A DNA stretch of 30,731 nt, taken from assembly GCA_964582415.1 (NCBI GenBank), contig CAZOSF010000025.1:1-30731 (forward strand), written 5' to 3'. Below are positions 7,133-15,158 of the stretch, piece by piece. Position 1 is the stretch's first letter. The number at the start of each line of letters is the position of its first letter. The notes under the pieces are model-generated. The model did no database searches, was not told the origin of the DNA, and worked only from the letters and a program-made list of their open reading frames with translations. Source of the DNA: CAZOSF01 sp964582415 (lineage in GTDB: Bacteria > Bacteroidota > Bacteroidia > Flavobacteriales > Flavobacteriaceae). A program made the translations under genes and the position numbers.

Positions 7133-7903
7133 ATGGCATTCGAGTTTTTCAAATACCAAGGCACTGGGAACGACTTTATCCTAATCGATAATCGCCGTCG
7201 GCAATTCCCCAAAAACGATACCAAAATGGTTGCAACACTTTGCGACCGAAAATTTGGCATTGGGGCAGATGGGCTTATTTTATTGGAGGATAATGAGAAC
7301 CATGATTTTACTATGGTTTACTACAATAGCGATGGTAATTTAAGCACCATGTGTGGTAATGGTGGGAGATGTTTGGTACACTTTGCAAATCATCTAGGCA
7401 TTATCACCGATAAGGCTGCCTTTGAGGCAGTTGATGGTGTACACCATGCAACCATCCAAGGCAATATTGTGACCTTGGGTATGGGTGCGGTAGATCAGGT
7501 GAAATTTTTTGAAGGTGCTGTTTTTCTGGATACTGGGTCACCGCATCATGTGCAAATGGTAGAGAATGTTGCGATTTGTGATGTTTTTAATGAGGGCCGA
7601 ACCATAAGAAATTCTTATGGGAAGGAAGGAAGTAATGTCAATTTTGTCAGCCAGATTGATGACAAGACGTTTGAGGTGAGAACATATGAACGCGGTGTGG
7701 AAGATGAAACCTTATCCTGTGGAACCGGTGTTACTGCGGTGGCCATTGCGATGAATGCGTCGGGAACGACTCGGTCTAATGCTGTCAAATTGCTTACACC
7801 CGGTGGTGAATTGGAGGTATCTTTTACCAAAGAGGGCGATCGATACACCCAGGTTTACCTAAAGGGGCCTGCTGAGTTGGTTTTTAAAGGAGAATGGATT
7901 TGA
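7133..7903 (+). CDS. dapF: diaminopimelate epimerase
   Basis: Converts LL-diaminopimelate to meso-diaminopimelate for lysine and peptidoglycan synthesis. At 256 residues it has the usual length. The two catalytic cysteines are present: C74 in MCGNGGR and C196 in LSCGTG. The typical N-terminus FFKYQGTGNDF follows directly after MA. I chose ATG 7133; an in-frame TTG at 7124 belongs to the promoter box. It overlaps the next gene by 10 nt, heading the operon dapF - GNAT - mltG. The related lysine-pathway gene dapA lies far away at 23674. Confidence 0.97.
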   Translation: MAFEFFKYQGTGNDFILIDNRRRQFPKNDTKMVATLCDRKFGIGADGLILLEDNENHDFTMVYYNSDGNLSTMCGNGGRCLVHFANHLGIITDKAAFEAVDGVHHATIQGNIVTLGMGAVDQVKFFEGAVFLDTGSPHHVQMVENVAICDVFNEGRTIRNSYGKEGSNVNFVSQIDDKTFEVRTYERGVEDETLSCGTGVTAVAIAMNASGTTRSNAVKLLTPGGELEVSFTKEGDRYTQVYLKGPAELVFKGEWI

Positions 7904-8424
7904 AATTAAGAGGTGACAAAATAGCATTACGTGCTTTAGAACCGCAAGACCTCGATTTTCTTTATGAGGTGGAAAACAATGAGGCACTTTGGGAGGTTAG
8001 CAATACGATACAACCGTATTCAAAGTATCTACTGAAGAAATATCTCGAAAATGCCCATCAAGATATCTTCGAGGCCAAACAATTGCGTTTGGTTATGTGT
8101 AAGTTGCCGGGAGATAACCCCATTGGATTGATCGATTTATATGATTTTGATCCTTTACACCATAGGGCCGGAATAGGAATCGTAATTGCAACGGATGCCG
8201 ATCGCGGGCACGGCTATGCCAAAGAGGCCATTGAGTTATTGAAAAACTACGCCTTTAAACATCTTGATATGCACCAATTGTACGCTGCCATTTCTGAAGA
8301 TAACAAGAGCAGTATTCGATTGTTCGAAGCACTTGGTTTTATAAAGACAGGGGTGAGAAAGCAATGGTTGAAAGTGGGTGAGGGTTTTATAGATGAATAT
8401 TTCTATCAATTAATTCATGAGTAA
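7894..8424 (+). CDS. GNAT family N-acetyltransferase (RimJ/RimL-like)
   Basis: A 176-residue single-domain GNAT acetyltransferase that transfers acetyl from acetyl-CoA to an amine. It starts with the RimJ/RimL/SpeG pattern (GDKIALRALEPQDLDFLYEVENN). Motif A is at about 98-112, with IGIVIATDADRGHGYAKEAIELL holding the acetyl-CoA pyrophosphate loop. NKSSIRLFEALGFIKTGVRKQW is the usual C-terminal motif B. It overlaps dapF by 10 nt upstream and mltG by 8 nt downstream (ATGAGTAA), so it is translated as part of a cell-wall operon. The substrate is unknown; a cell-envelope amine or a polyamine is possible. Confidence 0.9.
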   Translation: MDLKLRGDKIALRALEPQDLDFLYEVENNEALWEVSNTIQPYSKYLLKKYLENAHQDIFEAKQLRLVMCKLPGDNPIGLIDLYDFDPLHHRAGIGIVIATDADRGHGYAKEAIELLKNYAFKHLDMHQLYAAISEDNKSSIRLFEALGFIKTGVRKQWLKVGEGFIDEYFYQLIHE

Positions 8425-9463
8425 CATTAAAAAAGTACTACTGGCAACCATTTTGTTGGGGCTCGTTGGGATGGCGCTTTTTGCGTACTTTGTATACACC
8501 AGGGTATTCGTTCCTAATACTTCTTTTGAAAATGAAGAGGCCCATGTGTTTATTCCTACGGATGCCAATTTTCATGATGTACTTAAAGAAATGGAACCGT
8601 TGTTGAAAGATGTGGCTTCCTTCGATGCGGTAGCTCATAGAAAGGGGTATGTTGAGAATATCAAAGGAGGGCATTATGTCCTGAAAAAAGGAATGAACAA
8701 CAACGATATTGTCAATACCATACGAAGCCGAAACGTTCCGGTGCAGGTGAAGTTCAACAACCAGGAACGCCTTGAAAACTTGGCTGGAGCCTTGTCCAAG
8801 CAAATGGAGCCCGACAGTCTTCAATTATTGAATGCCTTTCAGGATAAAACGTTTTTGGAGAACAATGGATTTTCGGAAGACACCGCATTGGGGATGTATT
8901 TACCCAACACCTATGAAATTTACTGGAATACAAGCGCCGAACGATTTAGAGATCGCATGCTACAGGAATATGAACGTTTCTGGACAGATGTGCGGTTGGA
9001 AAAAGCTAAAAAGAAAAATCTCACCCCTTCACAGGTAATATCCTTGGCGGCCATTGTCCAAAAGGAAACCGCCAAAACCGACGAACGTGCTAGAGTGGCG
9101 GGCGTCTATCTCAATCGTTTAAAAAAGGGGATGCTACTTCAAGCCGATCCCACCGTAATTTATGCCAAAAAGCGGAATGAAAACAATTTTAATCAGGTTA
9201 TCAAGCGGGTGCTTTACAGAGATTTGGAAATTGATAGTCCGTATAACACGTATAAGTATCCCGGCATTCCCCCGGGACCCATCACAATGCCCGATATATC
9301 TGCAATTGAGGCCGTGCTAAATGCGGAAAACCATGGGTATTACTTCTTTGTGGCCGATGTAGAAAACTTAGGGTATCATAAGTTTGCCCGTAATCTAACG
9401 GAACACAACCGTAATAAGGCGGCATACGTTCGCTGGATCAATCAGCAAGGAATCAATAGGTAA
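8417..9463 (+). CDS. mltG: endolytic peptidoglycan transglycosylase MltG
   Basis: Cleaves nascent glycan strands within the chain, setting the length of new peptidoglycan. 348 residues. A single N-terminal membrane span (about 8-28) anchors it in the inner membrane. A LysM-like region precedes the YceG catalytic domain. The catalytic Glu is E217 in AAIVQKETAKTDER, followed by the family segments AGVYLNRLKKGM, LQADPTVIYA and YNTYKYPGIPPGPI. The ATG overlaps the GNAT stop by 8 nt. Co-transcription with dapF links precursor synthesis to wall assembly. No terminator is seen directly after it. Confidence 0.97.
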   Translation: MSNIKKVLLATILLGLVGMALFAYFVYTRVFVPNTSFENEEAHVFIPTDANFHDVLKEMEPLLKDVASFDAVAHRKGYVENIKGGHYVLKKGMNNNDIVNTIRSRNVPVQVKFNNQERLENLAGALSKQMEPDSLQLLNAFQDKTFLENNGFSEDTALGMYLPNTYEIYWNTSAERFRDRMLQEYERFWTDVRLEKAKKKNLTPSQVISLAAIVQKETAKTDERARVAGVYLNRLKKGMLLQADPTVIYAKKRNENNFNQVIKRVLYRDLEIDSPYNTYKYPGIPPGPITMPDISAIEAVLNAENHGYYFFVADVENLGYHKFARNLTEHNRNKAAYVRWINQQGINR

Positions 9464-9487
9464 TGCAGTATTTTTTAGAGTTAAAGA

Positions 9488-9495
9488 TAGCTTTG
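9488..9495 (+). promoter_or_regulatory. promoter -7 box of spermidine-synthase-like gene, leaderless arrangement
   Basis: TAGCTTTG matches TAnnTTTG and ends 5 nt before the ATG at 9501. It lies in the short gap after mltG. No TTG -33 element is visible, so it may only supplement read-through from the dapF operon. Confidence 0.5.
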
Positions 9496-9500
9496 GTCTG

Positions 9501-10196
9501 ATGAAACGTTGGATAAGTTATATCTGGCCGATAACCAAAAAAGTTCACTCCAAAGTAAATGGTGTTCTAGAAGTTACCTGGATCAATGGGAGGAAAGTAC
9601 TGGATACCCAAAACGCCAATTATTCCTACGGTACGCTTCAACGAATTTTGGAAATGGGCTTGTCGAAAGTAGCTTTCAATAGGGTACAGTCCATACTGTT
9701 ATTGGGATTGGGAGGAGGAAGTATCGTGTCTTCGTTACTCAATAAAATGCATTTTAGGGGTTCTGTCATTGGGGTAGAAATTGATGAGGTAGTCATAGAT
9801 ATTGCCGAAAAGGAATTTCAAATTGGTAATTCACAACAATTAAAGGTGGTCCATGATGATGCCTTTGAGTTTGTTCTACGAACAAAAGAGCAATTTGAAT
9901 TGGTTATTGTAGATCTCTTCATAGACAATACAGTTCCTAAACAGTTTTATTCTAAAGAATTCTGCGATTCGCTTCGTCTACTAATTGCGGAAAGGGGTTA
10001 CCTGCTCTTCAATCTAGGTATTAATACGGTTCGCGACAATGCATGCGATGAGGTTGTGCGTTATTTTCAAGAACATCCCTATTTCTCGTGCCATCTTATG
10101 GAGAATTTGGAAGGGTATAGCCTGGTACTTCTGGCCGAGCGGATAGATTCCGACAAACAGATATTTTTTCCGGAGAATTTTCCTAAAATTCTGTAG
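9501..10196 (+). CDS. spermidine synthase-like methyltransferase-fold protein
   Basis: A 231-residue protein with the class I SAM/dcSAM-binding fold of spermidine synthases. The nucleotide loop is LLLGLGGGSIV (67-76), with acidic residue E93 in GVEIDEVV, then HDDAFEFV at 118-125 and LVIVDLFID at 134-142. Key aminopropyltransferase residues seem changed: canonical GGGDG reads GGGSI, and the catalytic loop DSTDP reads DLFID. The N-terminal beta-hairpin domain is short. I therefore doubt polyamine synthesis and favour a divergent SAM-binding enzyme or orphan paralogue. No speD or speA neighbour is visible. It sits between mltG and a lysozyme-like gene. Confidence 0.8.
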   Translation: MKRWISYIWPITKKVHSKVNGVLEVTWINGRKVLDTQNANYSYGTLQRILEMGLSKVAFNRVQSILLLGLGGGSIVSSLLNKMHFRGSVIGVEIDEVVIDIAEKEFQIGNSQQLKVVHDDAFEFVLRTKEQFELVIVDLFIDNTVPKQFYSKEFCDSLRLLIAERGYLLFNLGINTVRDNACDEVVRYFQEHPYFSCHLMENLEGYSLVLLAERIDSDKQIFFPENFPKIL

Positions 10197-10279
10197 GTTG
10201 CAACCCTTCAAAATGTTAAAGTAAGGTCATTCATCTATTTTTCAAACACTTTTATCGAATAGCAGGTGATTACGAAATA

Positions 10280-10299
10280 ATGTAAGAAAATACTTACAT
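10280..10299. repeat. 20-nt inverted repeat, possible operator
   Basis: ATGTAAG - 6 nt - CTTACAT, perfect 7-bp arms, lies in the 237-bp intergenic region before the SLT-like gene, about 100 nt upstream of its promoter box. It has no T tract, so it is not a terminator. It could bind a dimeric regulator. Confidence 0.45.
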
Positions 10300-10333
10300 A
10301 TATTAGTCCTCTCAAATCACAAGTATTGAACGA

Positions 10334-10347
10334 AACCGATTTCGGTT
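10334..10347. repeat. 14-nt inverted repeat, possible operator
   Basis: AACCGA-TT-TCGGTT, perfect 6-bp arms, lies about 50 nt upstream of the TACCTTTG box of the SLT-like gene. With the repeat at 10280-10299 it makes a structured upstream region for a single short gene. Confidence 0.4.
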
Positions 10348-10398
10348 GCTATTTAACAAACATTAACAGCCTGATAATCAAATTTGTGAAATAATACG

Positions 10399-10406
10399 TA
10401 CCTTTG
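10399..10406 (+). promoter_or_regulatory. promoter -7 box of SLT-like gene
   Basis: TACCTTTG (TAnnTTTG) lies 27 nt upstream of the ATG at 10434. A TTG lies only 12 nt further upstream, too close for a canonical -33 element. Confidence 0.55.
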
Positions 10407-10433
10407 CAGGCCGAAATTTGCTAGGTATTTAAA

Positions 10434-11099
10434 ATGCCTAACCAAATGAAAACGATGAAACGTAACTTATTGCAAATGGCAATTTTTGGCCTTGTTGTCG
10501 CGGTAGCTTCCACAGGCCTGTCTTTCAAAAACAAGGTCGATTTGACCAAGTATAAAATGGAGGACACTGAGTTCTGCTACGACGTTCCAATGGAACATGA
10601 CGTAGTTTTGAATGAAGAAGTGAATGATCGTTACCAAGTTTTTTTGAGCAAGTCGTATATTGCTTTTAAAGAAGCTTTGGCTTTTAAAGAGTCTCGAGGG
10701 AATTATTCGGTAGTGAATACCTTGGGCTATCTTGGGAAATACCAGTTCAACCGAAAAACCTTAAAGGCTTTTGGGATAGACAACACCGATACTTTCTTAA
10801 AAGATACTCGTTTACAAGAAGATGCTTTTTTGGCATTAACCGCTCGAAACAAGTGGTTGCTTAGAAATGAAATTCAAAGATATTCTGGAAAGAAAATTAG
10901 AGGTGTACGAGTAACTGAATCTGGTATATTGGCGGCAGCACACTTAGCTGGTGCTGGAAACGTACGGAAATTTTTGCGAAGTGGAGGAACAAACAACTTT
11001 GCAGATGCTTATGGAACAACTATCCGTCAATATTTAAAGAAATTTTCGGGGTATGATACTTCCAGTATCGAACCTATGCAGGAAAGAAGTCTATTGTAA
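10434..11099 (+). CDS. secreted lysozyme/transglycosylase SLT-like protein
   Basis: A 221-residue exported protein. The N-terminus is basic (MKTMKRN), then a hydrophobic core at 11-29 (LLQMAIFGLVVAVASTGLS); there is no lipobox, so it is periplasmic or membrane-anchored. The catalytic region resembles lysozyme-fold transglycosylases: E86 in ALAFKESRGNY is the candidate acid, followed by GYLGKYQFN (98-106), then ILAAAHLAGAGNVRKFL and a C-terminal YGT-IRQYLKKF. This predicts peptidoglycan cleavage. Starts at 10446 or 10455 are also possible. It has its own promoter and an unusually long leader with two inverted repeats. A candidate terminator sits inside the opposing gene's 3' end. Confidence 0.8.
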   Translation: MPNQMKTMKRNLLQMAIFGLVVAVASTGLSFKNKVDLTKYKMEDTEFCYDVPMEHDVVLNEEVNDRYQVFLSKSYIAFKEALAFKESRGNYSVVNTLGYLGKYQFNRKTLKAFGIDNTDTFLKDTRLQEDAFLALTARNKWLLRNEIQRYSGKKIRGVRVTESGILAAAHLAGAGNVRKFLRSGGTNNFADAYGTTIRQYLKKFSGYDTSSIEPMQERSLL

Positions 11100-11107
11100 T
11101 TTTAGCT

Positions 11108-11821
11108 TTAGTTTTGAAGTATAAACAAGGTGGGTCGCTTATTTAGGTCCACCTTTGTTTTTTTCCAGCTATCCACTGTTTGCGTTCGAATAAATTCGGT
11201 TGGAAGTGTTAGATCGCAGGCAACACAGATTTTGGTTGCCGGATGTAATGTGGCCAGCATACTGTCCAGCATCTGGTTGTTCCGGTAAGGTGTCTCTATA
11301 AAAAGTTGGGACTGTCCTGTGTCACCAGAAAGTTTCTCCAGACGCTTCAATTCTTTTTTCCTCTCTTGTTTATCGATGGGTAAATAACCGTTAAAGGCAA
11401 AACTTTGTCCGTTCATACCGCTGGCCATTAGGGCTAGAAGTAGGGAGGATGGACCTACCAATGGGACCACCTTGATGCCATTTTTATGCGCTTCTTCCAC
11501 CACCGCAGCTCCTGGATCGGCAACTCCAGGACAGCCAGCATCGCTTATAACCCCCATGTTTTTGCCTTCGAAGCAAGGTTGTAGCATGGCAGGTATCTCC
11601 GATTCGTTCGTAAACTTATTGATGGTATCAAACTTGAGGTCAGGCTGTGATTTTTTTGGAACAAGACTTTTAATGAATTTTCTTGCACTTTTTTCGTGTT
11701 CCACGATATAATAATCTATTTCTTCCACTGCTTTCTTTACGGAAAGAGGCAAGACCTCCAAGGGAGGAGTTTCTCCTAACGGACAAGGAATTAGATATAA
11801 TTTGCCAAGTTCTGGTCTCAC
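11108..11821 (-). CDS. SAM-dependent methyltransferase, RsmI-like
   Basis: A 237-residue tetrapyrrole-methylase-fold protein related to RsmI, which 2'-O-methylates C1402 of 16S rRNA. The diagnostic segment is VISDAGCPGVADPG at 91-104, followed by VVPLVGPSSLLLALMASG and FNGYLP, then FIETPYRN at about 174-181. Flavobacteria often carry such a protein besides, or instead of, canonical RsmI, so I give no symbol. The start is GTG at 11821 (MRPELGKLYLIP); no ATG gives the conserved KLYLIP strand. It begins 5 nt after the sugar dehydrogenase stop, so the two are probably co-transcribed. Confidence 0.88.
   Translation of the reverse strand: MRPELGKLYLIPCPLGETPPLEVLPLSVKKAVEEIDYYIVEHEKSARKFIKSLVPKKSQPDLKFDTINKFTNESEIPAMLQPCFEGKNMGVISDAGCPGVADPGAAVVEEAHKNGIKVVPLVGPSSLLLALMASGMNGQSFAFNGYLPIDKQERKKELKRLEKLSGDTGQSQLFIETPYRNNQMLDSMLATLHPATKICVACDLTLPTEFIRTQTVDSWKKTKVDLNKRPTLFILQN
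11123..11164 (+). terminator. candidate terminator of SLT-like gene, inside RsmI-like coding end
   Basis: An 8-bp stem (11129-11136 with 11146-11153, two G-U pairs), extendable past a bulge, is followed on the plus strand by a run of seven Ts (11158-11164). It lies about 30 nt after the SLT-like stop and within the last codons of the opposing methyltransferase gene. Confidence 0.55.
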
Positions 11822-11826
11822 AAACC

Positions 11827-13194
11827 CTATTTAACCATCAGTTTTTCAGTAAGGTGTTTTCCATTCTCAGTGGTAATATCCATAATATACAACCCTTTCG
11901 AAAGGGATTGGACAGAAAAGGAAAAGCTTGCGACTTCATCGAATTCCCACCGACCTACTTCTTTTCCCAACACATCCAAAAGGCGTATTGAAATCAGGTT
12001 CTGATTGGAACTGGAAATGGTAACAACGTCATTGGAGGGATTCGGGAAAATGCGAAGTTGTGATCCGTCCAAATCGTCCACCGAAAGAATTTCGGGTTCG
12101 AATTTATAAATAATACCGTTGAAGCCTGCCAAATACAATTCTCCAGTGATATCTTCGCCGAATGATGCCCAATTCTGAGAGGGTAGATCACTTAAGTAGG
12201 TGATATCGTTGTTTTCATCCAAATATCCGATGATTCCAGAAACGAAATCGGCAAAGAAATATTTCCCTTCAAAGAGGGTAGAAGCACCTCTATAAACATA
12301 TCCTCCAGTAATAGAATTTCCAATAGCGTGGGTATACTCAGCAATTGGGAAGGTTAACTCACTAGGATCTGGACATCCCGAATTATTATAAATTTGAGAG
12401 CCTTCATAACAGCGCCAGCCATAATTTAAACCAGCCTCGGTACTTTGAACGTGGTTGATTTCCTCGATAGCGTTTTGACCTACATCGGCAATCCATAAAT
12501 CCCCTGTCCCACTATCAAAACTGAATTTCCATGGGTTTCGAAGTCCGTAGGCCCAAATCTCCTGTGCCTCCGTTGAACTTCCCGCAAAAGGATTGTCTGC
12601 GGGAATTCCGTAGTTCAAACCTCCACTGGGATTGTCCACGTCTATGCGTAGCATTTTGCCCAATAAAACCGTTGTATTCTGTGCATAATTATTGGGGTCT
12701 CCACCACTACCACCATCCCCTGTTGCGATATAAAGATAGCCATCTGGGCCAAAGGCGATGCACCCTCCGTTATGATTGGAAAAAGGCTGGAAAATGTCTA
12801 ATAAAAAGAGCTCGCTACTTGGGTCTGCGATATCAGGATTCCCACCATCTACCGAAAAACGTGAAACCTGCGTATCGCCATCGGGTTGAGTAAAGTAAAC
12901 GAAGAAAAAACCATTATTCTCATAATCTGGATGAAAGGCAAGGCCCAACAATCCACGTTCCCCACCGCTTGAAATCTGGCCTGAAATATCTAAGAAAGGC
13001 GTTGGATTGACACTTCCGTCGGGATAAACGATTTTAATGGTGCCCGATTGCTCTACAATAAACAGGCGTTCGTCCCCGGCATTTTGAATATTCAAAGGCG
13101 AACTGAAACCGGTTGCAAAAGGCACCAGATCGATTTGTTGTGAAAAAATAATACCAAATGTTAGCAGGGAAAGTAGTGTGGTAATTCGTTTCAT
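11827..13194 (-). CDS. PQQ-dependent sugar dehydrogenase with T9SS sorting domain
   Basis: A 455-residue secreted protein. A signal peptide (about 1-19, ending IIFSQ) is followed by a six-bladed propeller of the soluble glucose / aldose sugar dehydrogenase family. Visible motifs are RGLLGLAFHP, FSNHNGGCIAFGPDGYLYIATGDGG with the active-site-type His, and YGLRNPWKFSFD then WIADVGQ. The last 75 residues form a type IX secretion (Por) C-terminal domain: FPNPSNDVVTI, then GLYIMDI and a KLMVK end. It should oxidise a sugar at the cell surface, passing electrons onward. No PQQ biosynthesis genes are in the window, so PQQ may be scavenged. The ATG at 13194 gives the signal peptide. Confidence 0.93.
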   Translation of the reverse strand: MKRITTLLSLLTFGIIFSQQIDLVPFATGFSSPLNIQNAGDERLFIVEQSGTIKIVYPDGSVNPTPFLDISGQISSGGERGLLGLAFHPDYENNGFFFVYFTQPDGDTQVSRFSVDGGNPDIADPSSELFLLDIFQPFSNHNGGCIAFGPDGYLYIATGDGGSGGDPNNYAQNTTVLLGKMLRIDVDNPSGGLNYGIPADNPFAGSSTEAQEIWAYGLRNPWKFSFDSGTGDLWIADVGQNAIEEINHVQSTEAGLNYGWRCYEGSQIYNNSGCPDPSELTFPIAEYTHAIGNSITGGYVYRGASTLFEGKYFFADFVSGIIGYLDENNDITYLSDLPSQNWASFGEDITGELYLAGFNGIIYKFEPEILSVDDLDGSQLRIFPNPSNDVVTISSSNQNLISIRLLDVLGKEVGRWEFDEVASFSFSVQSLSKGLYIMDITTENGKHLTEKLMVK

Positions 13195-13226
13195 GGCTTG
13201 TTTTTCCTAAAAGTACAAAAATTGAT

Positions 13227-13691
13227 TTAGTTGTTGTTGGAAAGTCGTTGTGCAATTCGTTCACAGGCTTCATCCAGCATCTTGTAAACATTTTCGAAGC
13301 CATGTTCTCCACCATAATAGGGATCTGGGACATCCACGTTTTCTCCAGGAAACAGTTCGTCCAGAATCAACTGCACTTTTTGGCGCTCCTCTTCCGAATT
13401 GGCCAGCTGAAGCACATCGCGATAGTTGGAATTATCCATGACGAAGATATGATCGAATTGTTCAAAGTCGTAGGTCGAAAATTTCCTCCCCCTTTGGTAG
13501 GTGATATCCAAACCATATTTTCTTGCTACTTTAATACTGCGTTCATCGGGTTGTTCGCCTACATGCCAACCTCCCGTTCCAGCCGAATCAACGTGAACTT
13601 CGCTAAGGTTAACTTTCGACCGCAATATTCCTTCCGCTAATGGGGATCTACAGATATTCCCCAAACATACCATCAATACTTTTGTTTTCAT
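13227..13691 (-). CDS. low molecular weight protein-tyrosine phosphatase
   Basis: A 154-residue cytoplasmic phosphatase. The P-loop C(X5)R is C9-R15 in CLGNICRSPLAEG, and the general-acid Asp is D123 in VPDPYYGGEHGF, both canonical. Family length is normal. In many bacteria such proteins dephosphorylate tyrosine kinases of polysaccharide export, but no kinase or capsule genes are here, so the partner is unknown. The ATG at 13691 follows directly on the dnaA terminator, so a separate promoter or read-through is needed; no good TAnnTTTG is seen in the short gap. The sugar dehydrogenase begins 33 nt downstream. Confidence 0.95.
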   Translation of the reverse strand: MKTKVLMVCLGNICRSPLAEGILRSKVNLSEVHVDSAGTGGWHVGEQPDERSIKVARKYGLDITYQRGRKFSTYDFEQFDHIFVMDNSNYRDVLQLANSEEERQKVQLILDELFPGENVDVPDPYYGGEHGFENVYKMLDEACERIAQRLSNNN

Positions 13692-13701
13692 GGTTTTAAA
13701 A

Positions 13702-13726
13702 ATAAAAAATCCCGCTGCTGCGGGAT
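13702..13726 (-). terminator. intrinsic terminator after dnaA
   Basis: A 7-bp perfect stem (13709-13715 with 13720-13726, ATCCCGC/GCGGGAT) with a 4-nt loop is followed on the minus strand by TTTTTTATTTTT. It begins 4 nt after the dnaA stop, and the T tract reaches almost to the phosphatase start codon. Confidence 0.85.
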
Positions 13727-13730
13727 CCTA

Positions 13731-15158
13731 TTATAACGTTAATTTTTTATTGAGGTCTTCCACATATTTTCGGAATTGTTTATCGGTGGAAGAAAGGTTG
13801 TCTACTGTCTTACAGGCATGCAATACGGTTGCATGATCGCGTTGCCCTATTTGGGATCCGATCGAAGCTAAAGAAGCTTTGGTAAACTTCTTCGCAAAAA
13901 ACATAGCAAGCTGACGCGCCTGAACAATATGACGCTTGCGCGTTTTGGATTGTAGGGTCTCTACGTCCATTTGGAAATATTCACTAACCACCTTTTGAAT
14001 GTAGTCGATGGAAACTTCACGTTTGGTATGTTTAACGTAATTGTCAACGATCTTCTTTGCGAGATCGATTGTAATTTCACGTTTATTGAAAGAGGAGTGG
14101 GCAATTAGGGAAATAATAGCCCCTTCCAATTCACGGATATTCGTTTTGATGTTGTTCGCCAAGAATTCGATGATTTCCTCTGGCATTTCCACACCATCGC
14201 GATAGAGTTTGTTCTTGATGATGGCCACCCTGGTATCGTAATCGGGATGATTCAACTCTGCAGAGAGCCCCCATTTGAAACGAGACAATAATCGCTGTTC
14301 GATATCAATCATGTCTACAGGAGCCTTGTCACTGGTTAGGATGACCTGTTTCCCGTTTTGGTGCAGGTGGTTAAAGATGTGGAAGAATACATCCTGTGTT
14401 CCGGCTTTTCCGGAAAGCAATTGAATGTCATCCACAATCAATACATCAATCAATTGATAGAAATGAATGAAATCGTTTCGGTTATTCTTTTTAACTGACT
14501 CTATATACTGCTGGGTAAATTTTTCCGCAGATATGTACAGTACCGTTTTTTCTGGATATTTTTCTTTGATCTCTACCCCTATGGCATGAGCCAGGTGGGT
14601 TTTACCCAAACCAACGCCTCCAAAAATCAATAGTGGGTTAAAGGAGGTGCCACCGGGTTTGTTTGCCACGGCAAATCCCGCTGATCGCGCCAGTCGATTG
14701 GATTCCCCTTCCAAAAAATTGTCGAAATTGTAATTTGGATTCAGCTGTGACTCAATTTTCACATTACGGATTCCTGGAATAACGAACGGGTTTTTTAGCT
14801 CCGGACTTTTATTCTTGATGGGGACATCCACCTCCTGATCTTTCACCTGACTTCTATTCGAACTTGGGATTTTCTCTGTAAAGGGTTGGCGGTTTCCGTA
14901 GGTGTTTTCCATTTTGATGATATACACCAATTTGGCCTTTGAACCTAACTCTCGTGTCAAGGCTACCTTCAGGAGTTTCACATAATGTTCCTCCAACCAC
15001 TCGTAAAAAAACTTGCTAGGAACCTGAATGCTCAGGGCGTTATCGTTGAGTTTCACTGCCTTGATGGGCTCGAACCAGGTTTTGTAAGCTTGTGTCGATA
15101 TATTATCTTCGATAAAGGACAAACAATTGCTCCAAACCGTTTCGGCAGTTTTACTCAT
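13731..15158 (-). CDS. dnaA: chromosomal replication initiator protein DnaA
   Basis: A 475-residue AAA+ ATPase that binds DnaA boxes and melts the origin. Domain I (about 1-80) is the DnaB/self-interaction domain and carries WSNCLSFIEDNISTQAYKTWF. A short linker follows. Domain III has Walker A GGVGLGKT at 180-187 and Walker B VLIVDDIQ at 239-246. Domain IV ends with the DNA-binding signature RDHATVLHAC at 440-449. All elements are intact. The ATG at 15158 is the family start. dnaN and gyrB are not adjacent, and the 207-bp upstream region lacks a cluster of good DnaA boxes, so this may not be the origin itself. Confidence 0.98.
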   Translation of the reverse strand: MSKTAETVWSNCLSFIEDNISTQAYKTWFEPIKAVKLNDNALSIQVPSKFFYEWLEEHYVKLLKVALTRELGSKAKLVYIIKMENTYGNRQPFTEKIPSSNRSQVKDQEVDVPIKNKSPELKNPFVIPGIRNVKIESQLNPNYNFDNFLEGESNRLARSAGFAVANKPGGTSFNPLLIFGGVGLGKTHLAHAIGVEIKEKYPEKTVLYISAEKFTQQYIESVKKNNRNDFIHFYQLIDVLIVDDIQLLSGKAGTQDVFFHIFNHLHQNGKQVILTSDKAPVDMIDIEQRLLSRFKWGLSAELNHPDYDTRVAIIKNKLYRDGVEMPEEIIEFLANNIKTNIRELEGAIISLIAHSSFNKREITIDLAKKIVDNYVKHTKREVSIDYIQKVVSEYFQMDVETLQSKTRKRHIVQARQLAMFFAKKFTKASLASIGSQIGQRDHATVLHACKTVDNLSSTDKQFRKYVEDLNKKLTL

